DNA of 64,000 bases from positions 154,089-218,088 of the forward strand of contig JALSII010000025.1 in the NCBI GenBank assembly GCA_026981645.1. The letters are read 5' to 3'. The stretch is from Hyphomicrobiales bacterium. GTDB lineage: Bacteria > Pseudomonadota > Alphaproteobacteria > Rhizobiales > Devosiaceae. Positions 40,102-51,000 of the stretch are shown here, one piece after another. The notes beneath the pieces were generated by a model. It searched no databases and was not told the DNA's origin. It saw nothing but the letters and a program-made list of their open reading frames with translations. A program made the translations under genes and the position numbers. Within the stretch, counting starts at the first letter, position 1. Every line of letters begins with the position of its first letter.

Positions 40102-41517
40102 TCATATTGCCTGGTCACCAAGTCGGGCAAGACTTTCAGATTTACCAAGCAGGGCCATAACTTCAAACACTCCCGGCGAGACGGTTTTTCCTGTCAGAGC
40201 GGCGCGCAATGGCTGGGCGACCTTGCCCAGTTTAAGCCCTTCTGTTTCCGCAAATTCGCGCACCGTGGCGTTAATAGCGCCGGCGTTCCAGTCATCAAGC
40301 GGCTCCAGAACCGCTGCGACGCCGGAAATAAGGGCACGCGTTTCATCATTCAGTTGCCCGGCAGCCTTATCGTCCATTTCAAGGGGGCGCACTGCATAGA
40401 TGAATTGCGCCAGATCTATCAGTTCAAGCACGGTTTTTGCACGCGGTTGCAGGTCGGGCAGGGCGGCAATCACTGTCTCGCTATTCGCCTTCAGTCCAGC
40501 GTGGTCCACTTCGTGCTCCAGTTCCAGTGCAAGTTCAAGCATGACAGAATAAAGATATTGTGCATCAGCTATGCGGATGTGCTGGCCATTGAGATTGGCA
40601 AGTTTTACAAAATCAAAGCGCGAAGCGCCCTTGTTTACATCCCTGAGGTCAAACCACTCAATCATCTGGTCGGTGGTGAAAAATTCATCATCTCCATGGG
40701 CCCAGCCAAGCCTCGCCAGATAATTGCGCAGGGCTTCTGGCAAATAACCCATTTTTCTATAGGCATCCACGCCAAGCGCGCCGTGGCGTTTGGACAGTTT
40801 TGCCCCGTCGGGGCCGTGTATAAGTGGAATGTGAGCCATTTCCGGCTCCGGCCAATCCATCGCCGCGAATATAAGGCTTTGCCGGGCGGCATTGGTTAGA
40901 TGATCATCTCCGCGAATGATGTGGGTCACGTTCATATCGTGGTCGTCGACCACCACAGCCAGTAGATAGGTAGGCGTACCATCTGAACGCAGAATAATGA
41001 AATCATCAAGGTTTTCAGCTTTGAAGGCGACATCCCCCTGCACCAGATCGCGCACCAGAATTTCACCTGACTTTGGTGCTTTGATGCGTATGACCGGTGC
41101 GATTCCAGCAGGGGCCTCGGCGGCATCGCGGTCGCGCCAGCGCCCATCATAGCGCGGCGGGCGGCCTTCGGCGCGGGCCTCTTCGCGCATCCGGGTCAAT
41201 TCTTCTGTCGAACAATAGCATTTATATGCTTTCCCTGCGGCAACAAGCTGGTTGGCGACCTCGGCGTGACGCGCGGTGCGTGAGAATTGCGAAATGGCCT
41301 CTCCATCCCATTCCAGGCCCAGCCACTTCAAGCCATCCAGCAGCGCCTGTGTGGCCTCTCTGGTGGAGCGCGCACGGTCAGTATCCTCGATCCGCAACAG
41401 CATTTTTCCATTATGTTTTCTGGCAAAAACCCAGTTGAACAGGGCTGTTCGTGCGCTCCCGATATGCAGAAAACCGGTAGGCGAGGGAGCAAATCGGGTG
41501 ACGACAGGTTTTTTCAC
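40102..41517 (-). CDS. gltX: Glutamyl-tRNA synthetase
   Basis: GluRS (471 aa) charges tRNA-Glu. The class I motifs are [17 protein letters not shown] (HIGH) near residue 8 and [10 protein letters not shown] (KLSKR) near residue 245. A zinc-type segment CYCSTEEL is also visible. The C-terminal anticodon-binding domain is of normal length. It is divergent from comEC across a 123-bp spacer and lies upstream of gltA on the same strand. Confidence 0.96.
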   Translation of the reverse strand: MKKPVVTRFAPSPTGFLHIGSARTALFNWVFARKHNGKMLLRIEDTDRARSTREATQALLDGLKWLGLEWDGEAISQFSRTARHAEVANQLVAAGKAYKCYCSTEELTRMREEARAEGRPPRYDGRWRDRDAAEAPAGIAPVIRIKAPKSGEILVRDLVQGDVAFKAENLDDFIILRSDGTPTYLLAVVVDDHDMNVTHIIRGDDHLTNAARQSLIFAAMDWPEPEMAHIPLIHGPDGAKLSKRHGALGVDAYRKMGYLPEALRNYLARLGWAHGDDEFFTTDQMIEWFDLRDVNKGASRFDFVKLANLNGQHIRIADAQYLYSVMLELALELEHEVDHAGLKANSETVIAALPDLQPRAKTVLELIDLAQFIYAVRPLEMDDKAAGQLNDETRALISGVAAVLEPLDDWNAGAINATVREFAETEGLKLGKVAQPLRAALTGKTVSPGVFEVMALLGKSESLARLGDQAI

Positions 41518-41640
41518 GTTAGGGACCGTTACGTTAAAGACAAGGGTTTCCAGGGACAGGCAAGAGAAAATTGGTCAAAGGGCCGCGCCGTGTTTAGCAT
41601 AGGTTTTTTTACGCGCAAGAGGCACTTTTTAGTTTGATCC

Positions 41641-43803
41641 ATGTCAGAAAATCGCGCTCCGTCTGTGGCTCCTGATCCTGATACTCGAAACAAGAAACAC
41701 GATGCACCTGTGCAACGTCCCGGACAGGTCTTGTCGAGAGGTGCCTTGCCTCGCCCCATCCCCGCCCTGGACATCCGGGAAATATTTCGGGCGCTGGCAT
41801 CTTCAGTGCACCACGCACTGGACAACAGGCGCTTGCTCATCGCTCTGCCATTCGCTCTGATTGTGGGCATTCTGGCCTACCGCGCCACGCGGTTTGAGCC
41901 ATCCTCTGTCATCATGGCTCTGATCACCGTACTACTTGGCGCAGTTTTGGTGCGGAGCTTGCGCCGCCAAACTCTGCCTTTCTGGGTAATGATTGGCGCT
42001 TTCTGGATTGGGTTCTTGTTATTGCCGGTTCACGGTGCCCTGTTCGGAACGGGTATGATCCGGGGTGTGTTTTATGGCACCTATTCAGCTAAAGTTGATG
42101 CCATTCACTCCAATGACGCTAATAGGGCTCGTCTTATAATTTCAGATGTTGAGCCGTTTGAGGCGGGGCGCAGCCCGCCGGTCAGGCGTGCAAGAATTCT
42201 GATCCCGGCCGGGCAGGTGCCCCGTGTGGGGGAAGTCATAAGAGCGCCCATGCGGCTCTACAAGGTTCCAGGGCCGGTGGTCCCCGGAGGCTTCGATAGC
42301 CAGTTTCAGGCATATTTTGACGGCATTGGCGCTTTTGGCAGCACAACCGGAGCTCTTGAAGTTTTGCAAAGTCCGCAGAAAATCGATTTGTTTCGATTCA
42401 TTCAGGAAACACGCGACACTATTGGAATCCGTATTGATCAAACCCTCTCCCCGCCAGCCTCGGGCATAGCCCGTGCATTGATTATCGGTGATCAGGGCCA
42501 GGTGGACGAAGATATCCGCAACAATCTTGCAGCGGCTGGTCTGGCCCATGTGCTGGCCATTTCCGGCCTGCATCTGTCGCTGGTGGCCGGAGGTGTGTTT
42601 GCCGCCATCCGCATGGGGCTGGCATTTTCATATAGTCTGGGTCAGCGTATAAACGTGAAAAAAACCGCAGCCCTTGGGGGTATGGCAGCTGCGGTGATCT
42701 ATCTTGGACTTTCAGGAGCAAGTGTATCCGCTATCCGGGCCACGCTGATGCTGTTGCTGGTCTTTGGTGCGGTGCTGGCGGGTAGACGGGCCCTGACCAT
42801 GCGAAATGTGGCGTTCGCTGCGCTCTTTGTCATCATCATCGATCCCGCTTCAATTTTTCGCCCCAGTTTTCAATTGTCCTTTGCAGCGGTCACCGCCTTG
42901 GTCGGCGCCTATGAGGGGTATCGCCGCCAGAGAACGAACCGGCAGGACTGGTTTCATAAGCTATTCGGCTTTGGAGCGGGCATAGCCCTTACCAGCGTCA
43001 TTGCCGGTGCGGCAACAGCGCTTTTTGCAGCTTACCATTTTCAGCAGGTAGCCCCCTTGGGTGCACTTGGCAACATGGTGGCTATTCCTATGGTCGCCTT
43101 TGTTGTGTTGCCCGCAGCGCTGATTGGGGTGCTTTTGATGCCGCTGGGGATTGAGCCCGTATTTTTGCAGGTTATGGGCTGGGGCATTGAACGGATTATA
43201 GCAGTTGCTGATTTTGTTGCCGGTCTGAGTGAGGGGTTTGTCTCTGCACCTGTTCTTGGCGCGCCTGCGTTGCTGATCGGGTTTTTTGCTCTGGGCTGGT
43301 TTGCATTCTTTCCGGGCCGGATGCGCATTGCAGGACTGCTTGCTGCCATTCCTCTTCTTATGGTGTTTGGCCGGTTGCCGTCACCCGATGTAATGATTGC
43401 GGACAGCACCCAGGCTATCGCGGTGCGTGAGGGGACAGGGCTGTTTCTGATTTCGGGACGCACCAACACCTTTGCCACCAATGCCTGGGGAGAGACCTAT
43501 CTGGAACCCATAACCGGCACCAGCGAAAAGCTGAGCTGTGACGCGCTTGGCTGTATTGCCCGGCGCGACAACTTCACGCTTGCGCTTGTGAAGGGCCGAG
43601 ACGCGTTTGTGGAAGATTGCGAAGTTGCCGATTTGGTGGTGACCCGCTTGAAAGCGCCTCCATTCTGCTCGACACAGACCCAGGTCATTGATCGCGACGA
43701 TCTGGAGCAGCAGGGTGTGCACTGGGCTAAGTGGACAGGAGAGGGCTTCTGGATACGCCCCGCTATTGTCGATACCAATCGGCCCTGGCGCCCGCAATAC
43801 TAA
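41641..43803 (+). CDS. comEC: ComEC/Rec2-family membrane protein
   Basis: This 720-aa protein is a ComEC-type DNA uptake channel. It shows N-terminal helices followed by an OB-like domain (around 110-240), then the competence domain with about eight helices and LAHVLAISGLHLSLVAGGVF and GASVSAIRATLMLLL. The C-terminal 170 residues are shorter than the metallo-beta-lactamase domain of full ComEC, and no HxHxDH motif is visible. Long ComEC variants without a working nuclease domain are common in Rhizobiales, where natural competence is rarely shown. Confidence 0.88.
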   Translation: MSENRAPSVAPDPDTRNKKHDAPVQRPGQVLSRGALPRPIPALDIREIFRALASSVHHALDNRRLLIALPFALIVGILAYRATRFEPSSVIMALITVLLGAVLVRSLRRQTLPFWVMIGAFWIGFLLLPVHGALFGTGMIRGVFYGTYSAKVDAIHSNDANRARLIISDVEPFEAGRSPPVRRARILIPAGQVPRVGEVIRAPMRLYKVPGPVVPGGFDSQFQAYFDGIGAFGSTTGALEVLQSPQKIDLFRFIQETRDTIGIRIDQTLSPPASGIARALIIGDQGQVDEDIRNNLAAAGLAHVLAISGLHLSLVAGGVFAAIRMGLAFSYSLGQRINVKKTAALGGMAAAVIYLGLSGASVSAIRATLMLLLVFGAVLAGRRALTMRNVAFAALFVIIIDPASIFRPSFQLSFAAVTALVGAYEGYRRQRTNRQDWFHKLFGFGAGIALTSVIAGAATALFAAYHFQQVAPLGALGNMVAIPMVAFVVLPAALIGVLLMPLGIEPVFLQVMGWGIERIIAVADFVAGLSEGFVSAPVLGAPALLIGFFALGWFAFFPGRMRIAGLLAAIPLLMVFGRLPSPDVMIADSTQAIAVREGTGLFLISGRTNTFATNAWGETYLEPITGTSEKLSCDALGCIARRDNFTLALVKGRDAFVEDCEVADLVVTRLKAPPFCSTQTQVIDRDDLEQQGVHWAKWTGEGFWIRPAIVDTNRPWRPQY

Positions 43804-43809
43804 CTCCGC

Positions 43810-44451
43810 TTATCCAGTGCGGGATTCTTCTGATTTGATATCATAGGCTTTGACAGCTTCCCGGGCGCGGGCCAGAACTTTCTCGGGTTTTCGGCCCGCT
43901 TTGTACAGAAAAGAGCCCAACCCGAATCCGGTGCAACCGGCGGCAAAATAGTCGGCAAAATTGTCCGGTGAGGCACCGCCCACAGCGTAAATCGGCGTTT
44001 CGGGTGGCAGTACGGCGCGCATGGCCCGGATGCCTGCAGGGCCAATCAGTTCACCTGGAAAAAACTTCAATCCGGTGGCTCCGGCTCCAAGCGCGCAAAA
44101 TGCCTCTGTAGGCGTGAATACGCCGGGGTAGGAGGCCATGTTGCGCTCCTGCGTGCGTTTGATAACCTCGGGCTTGGTATCGGGAGAAACCACGAAACGG
44201 GCGCCTGCATCGGCCACATTGTCCACGTCGGACATGGAAAGCACGGTTCCTGCGCCAATCAGCACTTGTCCGCCAAAAAGCTCTGCTGCCTTCTTGATGC
44301 TTTTAAGAGGGGTGGGCGAATTCAATGTGATTTCAATTCTGCCAATACCTGCCTCAACCAGTGCGTCGCACACTCCCTCAATTTCCTCCGGCTTTATTCC
44401 GCGCAAAATAGCTATAATGTGATGTTTAGAGGAAAGGGGAGTTTGCAGCAT
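43810..44451 (-). CDS. dgoA: 2-dehydro-3-deoxy-6-phosphogalactonate aldolase
   Basis: This 213-aa KDPG/KDPGal aldolase family protein splits a 2-keto-3-deoxy-6-phospho sugar acid into pyruvate and glyceraldehyde 3-phosphate. Motifs are [16 protein letters not shown] (Glu of the active site), [24 protein letters not shown] with the Schiff-base Lys, and VGGASPDNF. The [11 protein letters not shown] and GASPDNF segments favour the galactonate (DgoA) subtype over Eda. It is divergent from a sugar-acid dehydratase gene 139 bp away. The kinase that should supply its substrate is not in the window. Confidence 0.85.
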   Translation of the reverse strand: MLQTPLSSKHHIIAILRGIKPEEIEGVCDALVEAGIGRIEITLNSPTPLKSIKKAAELFGGQVLIGAGTVLSMSDVDNVADAGARFVVSPDTKPEVIKRTQERNMASYPGVFTPTEAFCALGAGATGLKFFPGELIGPAGIRAMRAVLPPETPIYAVGGASPDNFADYFAAGCTGFGLGSFLYKAGRKPEKVLARAREAVKAYDIKSEESRTG

Positions 44452-44590
44452 TGGTCGGTCTTTCTGGCTTTCGGTTCAATGTTGGCGATATGGCGCCGGA
44501 AACGGAGAGCAAGGGAAAAATAAGCGCCTCCCTTTACCTTGCCGGTCGTGCCTGCAATATATCTGGTATGGTAGGACGCAGGGGGTTGAG

Positions 44591-46465
44591 ATGAGTAAAA
44601 AAAACGACAAGACAAATAATAGCACGGGCCAGACCCAAGGAATAGCATCAAGTGCCATGGTCGGTGCGGGCAGAAGTCCGGGTGCTGCAAAACTGCGGTC
44701 CCGCGCCTGGTTCGACAATCCTGACAATCCAGATATGACTGCACTCTACCTTGAGCGCTACATGAATTTTGGTCTTTCTCAGGATGAATTGCAGTCCGGC
44801 AAACCGATAATCGGCATTGCGCAAACCGGTTCAGACCTTTCTCCCTGTAATCGTCACCACATCGAGCTTGCCAAACGTGTGCGCGAGGGTATCCGGGAGG
44901 CAGGCGGTATCGCCATCGAGTTCCCGGTGCATCCTATTCAGGAAACCGGCAAAAGGCCAACCGCAGGGCTGGATAGGAACCTGACCTATCTGGGTCTGGT
45001 GGAGTTGCTCTATGGCTACCCCATAGACGGTGTTGTTCTGACCATCGGGTGTGACAAAACAACCCCGGCAATGCTCATGGGGGCGGCCACGGTCAATATT
45101 CCGGCAATTTCCTTGTCAGTGGGGCCCATGCTGAACGGCTATTACAAGGGCGAGCGCACCGGTTCAGGCACCATTGTCTGGAAAGCGCGCCAGATGCTCG
45201 CCGCAGGGGAAATTGACTATGTCAAATTCATAGAACTGGTTGCTTCTTCAGCCCCCTCGGCTGGATTCTGCAATACGATGGGCACAGCCTCAACCATGAA
45301 TTCACTTGCCGAGGCGCTGGGTATGCAATTGCCCGGCGCCGCAGCAATTCCTGCGCCCTACCGTGACCGGCAGGAAATTTCATATCTCACGGGGAAACGT
45401 ATCGTAGAAATGGTTGCAGAAGATCTCAAGCCCTCGGACATTATGACAAAGGACAGTTTTTTGAACGCCATCGCGGTCAATTCTGCTATTGGCGGCTCAA
45501 GCAACGCTCCCATCCATATCAACGCCATTGCCCGTCATGTTGGCGTTAAGCTGGACATCACAGAGTGGCAAACCCACGGCCACGATGTGCCGTTACTTCT
45601 GAATATGCAACCGGCAGGAGAATATCTGGGCGAAGATTTTTACCGGGCAGGGGGGGTGCCTGCCATCATCAGGCAGTTGATGAACATGGGCAAAATTATT
45701 GAGAAAGCCCCTACTGTCAATGGTCGCTCTATCGGTGAAAACTGTAAGCATGCTGAAACAGAAAACGAAGACGTTATCAGGCCGCACAACTTTCCGCTCA
45801 AAAAACAAGCCGGGTTCCTCGTGCTCAGAGGAAACCTTTTTGACAACGCAATTATGAAAACCAGCGTGATTTCTGATGAATTCCGTCAGCGTTACCTTGA
45901 AAATCCCGATGACAAAAACGCATTTGAGGGGAGGGCGGTCGTCTTTGATGGTCCCGAAGATTATCACGCCCGCATTGATGATCCCGGTATGGAAATTGAT
46001 GAAAACTCAATCCTCTTTATGCGGGGCGCAGGGCCGATCGGCTATCCTGGTGCTGCTGAAGTGGTCAACATGCGCCCGCCGGATTATCTTATCCTCAAGG
46101 GTATAAATGATCTTGCATGCATCGGCGATGGGCGTCAGTCGGGAACCTCCGGCTCGCCTTCAATTCTCAATGCATCACCGGAGGCTGCTGCAGGGGGAGG
46201 GCTGGCCGTATTGCGCACCGGAGACCGGGTGCGCATCGACCTGAACAGGGGGGAAGCCAATATCCTGATTTCAGATAAAGAGTTGGCCGACCGTTACCGG
46301 GAGTTGGCTGAAGCCGGAGGCTTTCAATATCCTGACCATCAGACACCTTGGCAGGAAATCCAACGCGCTCTGGTTGATCAACTGGGAGATGGCGCAGTGC
46401 TCAAACCAGCGGTAAAATATCAGCGCATTGCCCAGAGCAAGGGCATCCCGCGCGACAACCATTAA
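44591..46465 (+). CDS. IlvD/Edd-family sugar-acid dehydratase
   Basis: This 624-aa iron-sulfur dehydratase removes water from a dihydroxy or sugar acid to give a 2-keto-3-deoxy acid. The three cluster ligands typical of the arabinonate/xylonate group are visible: C86 (DLSPCNRHH), C154 ([10 protein letters not shown]) and C227 ([13 protein letters not shown]). [20 protein letters not shown] lies in the middle. It resembles L-arabinonate and D-xylonate dehydratases more than IlvD, and carries about 35 extra polar residues at the N-terminus. With the divergent dgoA it suggests pentonate or galactonate use; the exact substrate cannot be read from sequence. Confidence 0.85.
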   Translation: MSKKNDKTNNSTGQTQGIASSAMVGAGRSPGAAKLRSRAWFDNPDNPDMTALYLERYMNFGLSQDELQSGKPIIGIAQTGSDLSPCNRHHIELAKRVREGIREAGGIAIEFPVHPIQETGKRPTAGLDRNLTYLGLVELLYGYPIDGVVLTIGCDKTTPAMLMGAATVNIPAISLSVGPMLNGYYKGERTGSGTIVWKARQMLAAGEIDYVKFIELVASSAPSAGFCNTMGTASTMNSLAEALGMQLPGAAAIPAPYRDRQEISYLTGKRIVEMVAEDLKPSDIMTKDSFLNAIAVNSAIGGSSNAPIHINAIARHVGVKLDITEWQTHGHDVPLLLNMQPAGEYLGEDFYRAGGVPAIIRQLMNMGKIIEKAPTVNGRSIGENCKHAETENEDVIRPHNFPLKKQAGFLVLRGNLFDNAIMKTSVISDEFRQRYLENPDDKNAFEGRAVVFDGPEDYHARIDDPGMEIDENSILFMRGAGPIGYPGAAEVVNMRPPDYLILKGINDLACIGDGRQSGTSGSPSILNASPEAAAGGGLAVLRTGDRVRIDLNRGEANILISDKELADRYRELAEAGGFQYPDHQTPWQEIQRALVDQLGDGAVLKPAVKYQRIAQSKGIPRDNH

Positions 46466-46542
46466 AATCTAGTTACAGGAACAGAAAAAACGTTTCAGTG
46501 CAGAAGATTGTCTTGCTATTTTCCACTAGAACATGGGGTGCT

Positions 46543-47739
46543 CTAAATCAGATAATCTTTCAGTCGTTCGGCCACACGCAGGAAATCTGCCGGGTTTACC
46601 GGGTTGCCCTCTCTGCGTACCTCGAAATGCAGGTGCGGTCCTGTGCTCCTCCCCGTTGATCCTACCTTGCCGATCTGGGTTCCCGCATCAACCATTTGTC
46701 CCTTTTCAACCAATGTTTCCGACATATGCGCATAGCGCGTAATCAGACCGTTGGCATGCTCGATTTCCACCATGATGCCGTAGCCGTTGCGACGACCGGA
46801 CCATACTATTTTACCCGCGCCAGCCGCTGAAACAGAAGTGCCGCGCGGGGCAGGATAGTCCATCCCCGAATGAAACGCGCTGCTCCCGCCAAAGGGATCC
46901 CGGCGATTCCCGAAATATGAACTTACGCGACGTGATGTTTCCAATGGGTGCAGAACAGGGGCCTCAGAGAGCGCGGAACGGGCAAATTCAAATCTCTCCA
47001 GTGCCAGAAGAACCTCATTGGCATTCTGCGCAAGCCCCGGAGCCTGCGGGTTTGCCGCCGCAGGCAGTAATGGGCCGCCCGTGGCCAAATCCGCCGCGTC
47101 AGGCAATTGCACCTCAATGCCCACGCCACGCAATTCGGCAAGAATAGTACCGGTTGATATCTCCGCTGCACCTGAAATGGCGTTAAGGGCGGAGCGTGAA
47201 TCTCCCATCATTTGGGCAACCGCCTGGCTGACAATTTCGAAGTTTATAGCTTCTCCATTCGCAGTGCCGGGTTCAATCGCACTGGTTGTGATAAAGTCAA
47301 CTTCGCCTGATTGCCCTGCAATGGAGGTAGTGGCAATGCCCAACTCGTCGGCTTTCTGGGCCAGGATACGAATATACTGATATTGCTCTGAAAGAATTTG
47401 CTGTTGCTGCATCAGTTCCTGAAGCTTCAGGTTGAGATTACCAGTCTGCAGGTACTGACGTGAGTGCAGCCTGTCCACCTCCATGCGCAATTGCAGAATA
47501 CGCTCCTGGTAGGCCTGATAGGCATATCTGTCCTGGTTGCCAAAAATTGCGGTAATCTCGGGTGTCATCAAAAGAGCAAGACCCAGAATGACATTACCTA
47601 GAAACAAAACCGTGAACATGGCATACATTACGCCAGCGCGGAAACGTGATGGTTGTTCACGTTTTGACGGCACCCTGTTTTGGTTTGACTTCCCTGATCC
47701 AAAAGTTGGAGAGCTGGTTATCACGCGACGCTCTTTCAA
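46543..47739 (-). CDS. M23-family metallopeptidase (LytM/NlpD type)
   Basis: This 398-aa protein has a polar N-terminus, one transmembrane helix at about 38-58, a predicted coiled coil at about 75-130, a Gly/Ala-rich middle and a C-terminal M23 peptidase domain. The zinc motif is intact: FHSGMDYP (HxxxD) and HLHFEVR (HxH). That indicates an active or NlpD-like murein endopeptidase in the periplasm. The start shown is TTG (MKERRV); a GTG 15 bp inside (47724) has a better AAAGAG ribosome binding site. A CtrA-like half-site and an inverted repeat lie just upstream. Confidence 0.85.
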   Translation of the reverse strand: MKERRVITSSPTFGSGKSNQNRVPSKREQPSRFRAGVMYAMFTVLFLGNVILGLALLMTPEITAIFGNQDRYAYQAYQERILQLRMEVDRLHSRQYLQTGNLNLKLQELMQQQQILSEQYQYIRILAQKADELGIATTSIAGQSGEVDFITTSAIEPGTANGEAINFEIVSQAVAQMMGDSRSALNAISGAAEISTGTILAELRGVGIEVQLPDAADLATGGPLLPAAANPQAPGLAQNANEVLLALERFEFARSALSEAPVLHPLETSRRVSSYFGNRRDPFGGSSAFHSGMDYPAPRGTSVSAAGAGKIVWSGRRNGYGIMVEIEHANGLITRYAHMSETLVEKGQMVDAGTQIGKVGSTGRSTGPHLHFEVRREGNPVNPADFLRVAERLKDYLI

Positions 47740-47760
47740 ATACGCTATTTCGTTTGAAAG
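47733..47760. promoter_or_regulatory. Inverted repeat at the 5' end of the M23 gene
   Basis: CTTTCAAA (47733-47740) and TTTGAAAG (47753-47760) form a perfect 8-bp inverted repeat with a 12-bp gap. It straddles the TTG start proposed for the M23 gene. It could be a dimeric operator, or a hairpin that hides the TTG start and favours the internal GTG. Confidence 0.3.
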
Positions 47761-47775
47761 CCAGTGTTGCGCGTT

Positions 47776-47783
47776 ATGGTTAA
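47776..47783 (-). promoter_or_regulatory. CtrA-like half-site TTAACCAT
   Basis: The minus strand reads TTAACCAT, the 8-mer recognised as a CtrA half-site in alphaproteobacteria. It lies 37 bp upstream of the M23 start and in its orientation. An 8-bp match alone is weak evidence, but cell-cycle control by CtrA is plausible for a septal murein hydrolase. Confidence 0.3.
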
Positions 47784-47882
47784 TAAATATCGAACACTCG
47801 CTGTGTTACAAAACCAATGAACATGTTCGGTCCGGTATTTTGCGACGAATATGAGATTTCCGGCAAGTGAAGGAGCGGGAAT

Positions 47883-48002
47883 ATGCGCGAGGTTGCAAAT
47901 TTTTTTCTTTCACAGCACCCCAATGTCACAATTGCCTTAATCCAGCCTGTAATGTCTAACAAAGAGGCAGGTGTCCTGCCGTACCCAGAAAGCGAAGTTT
48001 AA
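47883..48002 (+). CDS. Small ORF (39 codons) overlapping the AsmA-like gene start
   Basis: ATG 47883 follows AAGGAG at ideal spacing (7 bp) and opens a 39-codon frame beginning MREVANFFLSQH and ending YPESEV. It overlaps the GTG proposed for the next gene by 32 bp in another frame and stops one base before an in-frame TTG (48004) of that gene. It may be a leader peptide that couples translation of the large protein. I recognise no domain. It could be chance, but the ribosome binding site is the best in this gap. Confidence 0.4.
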   Translation: MREVANFFLSQHPNVTIALIQPVMSNKEAGVLPYPESEV

Positions 48003-51000
48003 CTTGGACACTAGTGTGCAATTGAACGAGCTGCCCTCGAGCATTGAGGAGCAACCGCGCAAACCAAAGTCGCATCGGAGATGGGTGGCCTACGGCGTAT
48101 CATGGTTCGTTGTGCTGCCGCTCCTGCTGTTTCTTGTTCTTTATCTGGTGCTGCTCATCACCCCCATCCCGTTGCCTTTTATTGGCGGGCAGGTGCGGGA
48201 GCGGGTCCTGATTTCCATGCCCGACACCATGAATCTGGAACTGGGCTCAATCTCTCTGACCCTTGAGAAGGGGGTCGCGCCCGCCCTCCGGTTCAGCCCC
48301 GTCGTGCTGATGGACAGAGCGACCGGCGGCCGGGTGGAGATGGAAGCGCTCGAAGTTGGTTTTTCACCCTTCAGGGTTTTGCTGGGTCAGCCGGGAACAG
48401 TGATCACTCTGGTCAGGCCGAAACTTCAGGTTATCCAGGATTTGCATGGGCCCCGCCTGGCCCAGTTTGAAACTGCTGATAATCACCAAAGTCCCCGTGC
48501 TGTGGTGCGCATTATTGAGGGGGAGGCAACATTTCCAAAGGTTACTATCCGTTCCGCAGGTGTGGATATGCAGGGAGATTCTTCTGCGAACTCCGAACTT
48601 GTTCTGCGTTCAGACAATGACTGGCTGATTTTCAATCTCGAGGCTGCCGAACAAGGGCTGCGCTCAATCGTCGAGCGCGCGGAGCAGGGACTCTTTTCCC
48701 GGTTTCTGGTGCGCGATGGCAATCTGGAAATGCTTGATTCGGTTTACGGTTTCACCCGTACCTTTGAGAATATAAATCTTGATATCGGTCCACAGCCGAG
48801 CACGCAGAATGTTGATGGAACCTTCTCAACCGTCATTGCCGGACAGGAAATGAACGCCTCTATACTCCGCCGCGTCAATTTGGATGGGTCAGTCAGCATG
48901 ATCGCCCAGTTGGCGAATCTGGATTTTTCGGCCGTCATGCCGTTCATCAATGACCCCGGCAGCATGATTGCCATGAACGGCACCGGAGACATCATAAGCG
49001 AAATCAACTTTGCCGCCGGTGAGGGCATAAGCGTTCTGGGTGGTGAGTTTTCCATCAACATGACGGGAATGGATCTTAGAATAAGGGATGATTATTTCCC
49101 CATTACCACCGACGATATGGTGGTTAAATGGTCAGCGCCGGACGCGCAGTTTGAAATGCGCGAAACCCGGTTTCAGGCTGGCCCCTCCTATGCAGATGTT
49201 TCGGGTGTTTATGTGTTTGGACTGGACGAAAATTTTGGTCCCACCATGCGTATGACGACCACGGCAAGTAATGTCTATCTGCATCCTAACGATCTGGATG
49301 CGCCGGCAACGGCATATCAAAGCATGCAGTTTGTGGGCTGGTCAGCGCCTCTTTATGGCGCTTTGGGTATCGAGAGCATGGTTGCCTCAAGCGGCGATAT
49401 GATTCTGACGACGACCGGGCGCATCGACATGCTGGCTCGGGGCATTGGTATCAATCTGGATGTTGCCATTGAGGGCGCGCGTGCAGACGACCTCAAGCGC
49501 ATCTGGCCCTATGTCATCGGGGACAGCACCCGTGACTGGTTCGTCAAGAACGTGCTTGAGGGCAAGGTCATTACCTCGGCAATGAAATTCCGCTTTCCCA
49601 TTGGGTCCATTGGTGGACCCCACGAGGATCTGCCAATTCCAGATGGCGCAATGAGCGTGGATATTCTTGCCTCTGACATTGTATTCGATGCCATTGAGGG
49701 CATTGAGCCCATTCAGGTTGCCGGAGAAACCCGTCTTCAGGTCCGGGACGGGAATATAGCAATCGACTTTGGCGATGCCGGGCTGCCCACAAGTGGAGGG
49801 GTGCTTGATTTTTCTGGTGCTGAATTCTCCATCATTTACGGGGACAATGATACCAGCACCTTCCTGTTTGACGGCAACATCAACGCGCCCATTGATGCAT
49901 TGCTCGCATTGGCGCAAAGCCAATCGCCCGAAATGCTCGAAGACCTGGACCTTCCTCTTGAGTTGTCAGCTCTTTCTGGAAACATTACCACCTCCCTTTC
50001 GGCGCAGATTGCGCTGGCGGGGCAGGATTATGAGGTTCAGTCAATGGCGTATGCGCTTGATGGAACCTTGAGTGATTTTGCCAGCTCTGAGCCTATCGGG
50101 ACCTATACGATCTCTGAGGGGCAGTTGGCCTTTCAGGTTGATGAGAATGGATACAAGGTCAGCGGCCCCACCAAACTCAATGGCCTGACCGTAGGTTTGG
50201 ATATGGAGGGAAACCTCACCGAGGAAACTGCGCCGGAAATTACGGTTTCGGCAAATTTTGCCGCCGAAGATTTCAAACAGTTCGGTTTTGACGTTTCCCA
50301 GTTTGTTGGCGGCAATGTACGTTTTACCGGCCAGCCGCTCCCCGATGGCTCGCTTAGGGTTGGCGTGAACCTCAAGGATGCCAGCCTGACCATTGCAGAT
50401 CTTGGCCTGTCCAAACCCCGGGGGGAAGCAGGGTCGCTTGAAGCGGTGGTGCGGTTTGACGGTTCTATCATTGATATTGGTGACATCGACCTCTCGTTTG
50501 GCACGGTACGCCTGCGTGGAGGGCTGAAATATCACGAGGATGACGGCCTGATATCGGCGGATTTTCCTACTTTTGCCATAAATGAAGGTGATCGCGCCCG
50601 GCTTGCACTCGCGCCCATTGATGAGGGCTTTTCATTGCGCCTGCGCGGGGAGCAATTGGATCTCAAGCCTTTGATGCAAAGGTTTTTTAGCCTTGAGGGA
50701 GGTGGGACTGGTGGTCCCAGAGCCACGAGCGTTGACCAGGCCATAGTTCTGGATGCCAAACTCGACCGCGCGCTTGGTTTTTTCCGCACTGTTGCTCTTA
50801 ATCTTGATGCACAATTGTCGCTGAAAGGTGAAACCTTGAACCGGGTTGTGCTTCGTGCGCAGTTCGGGGGAAATAATTCCCTTTCTATTACCACGAATCC
50901 GGTTCCAGGCGGACGTGCCATGTCTGTTGCTTTCAATGATTTGGGCACCCTTTTGCGCTTTACCGGTGTCTATCCACGCTTGGTCGGGGGTAGCGGCAGC

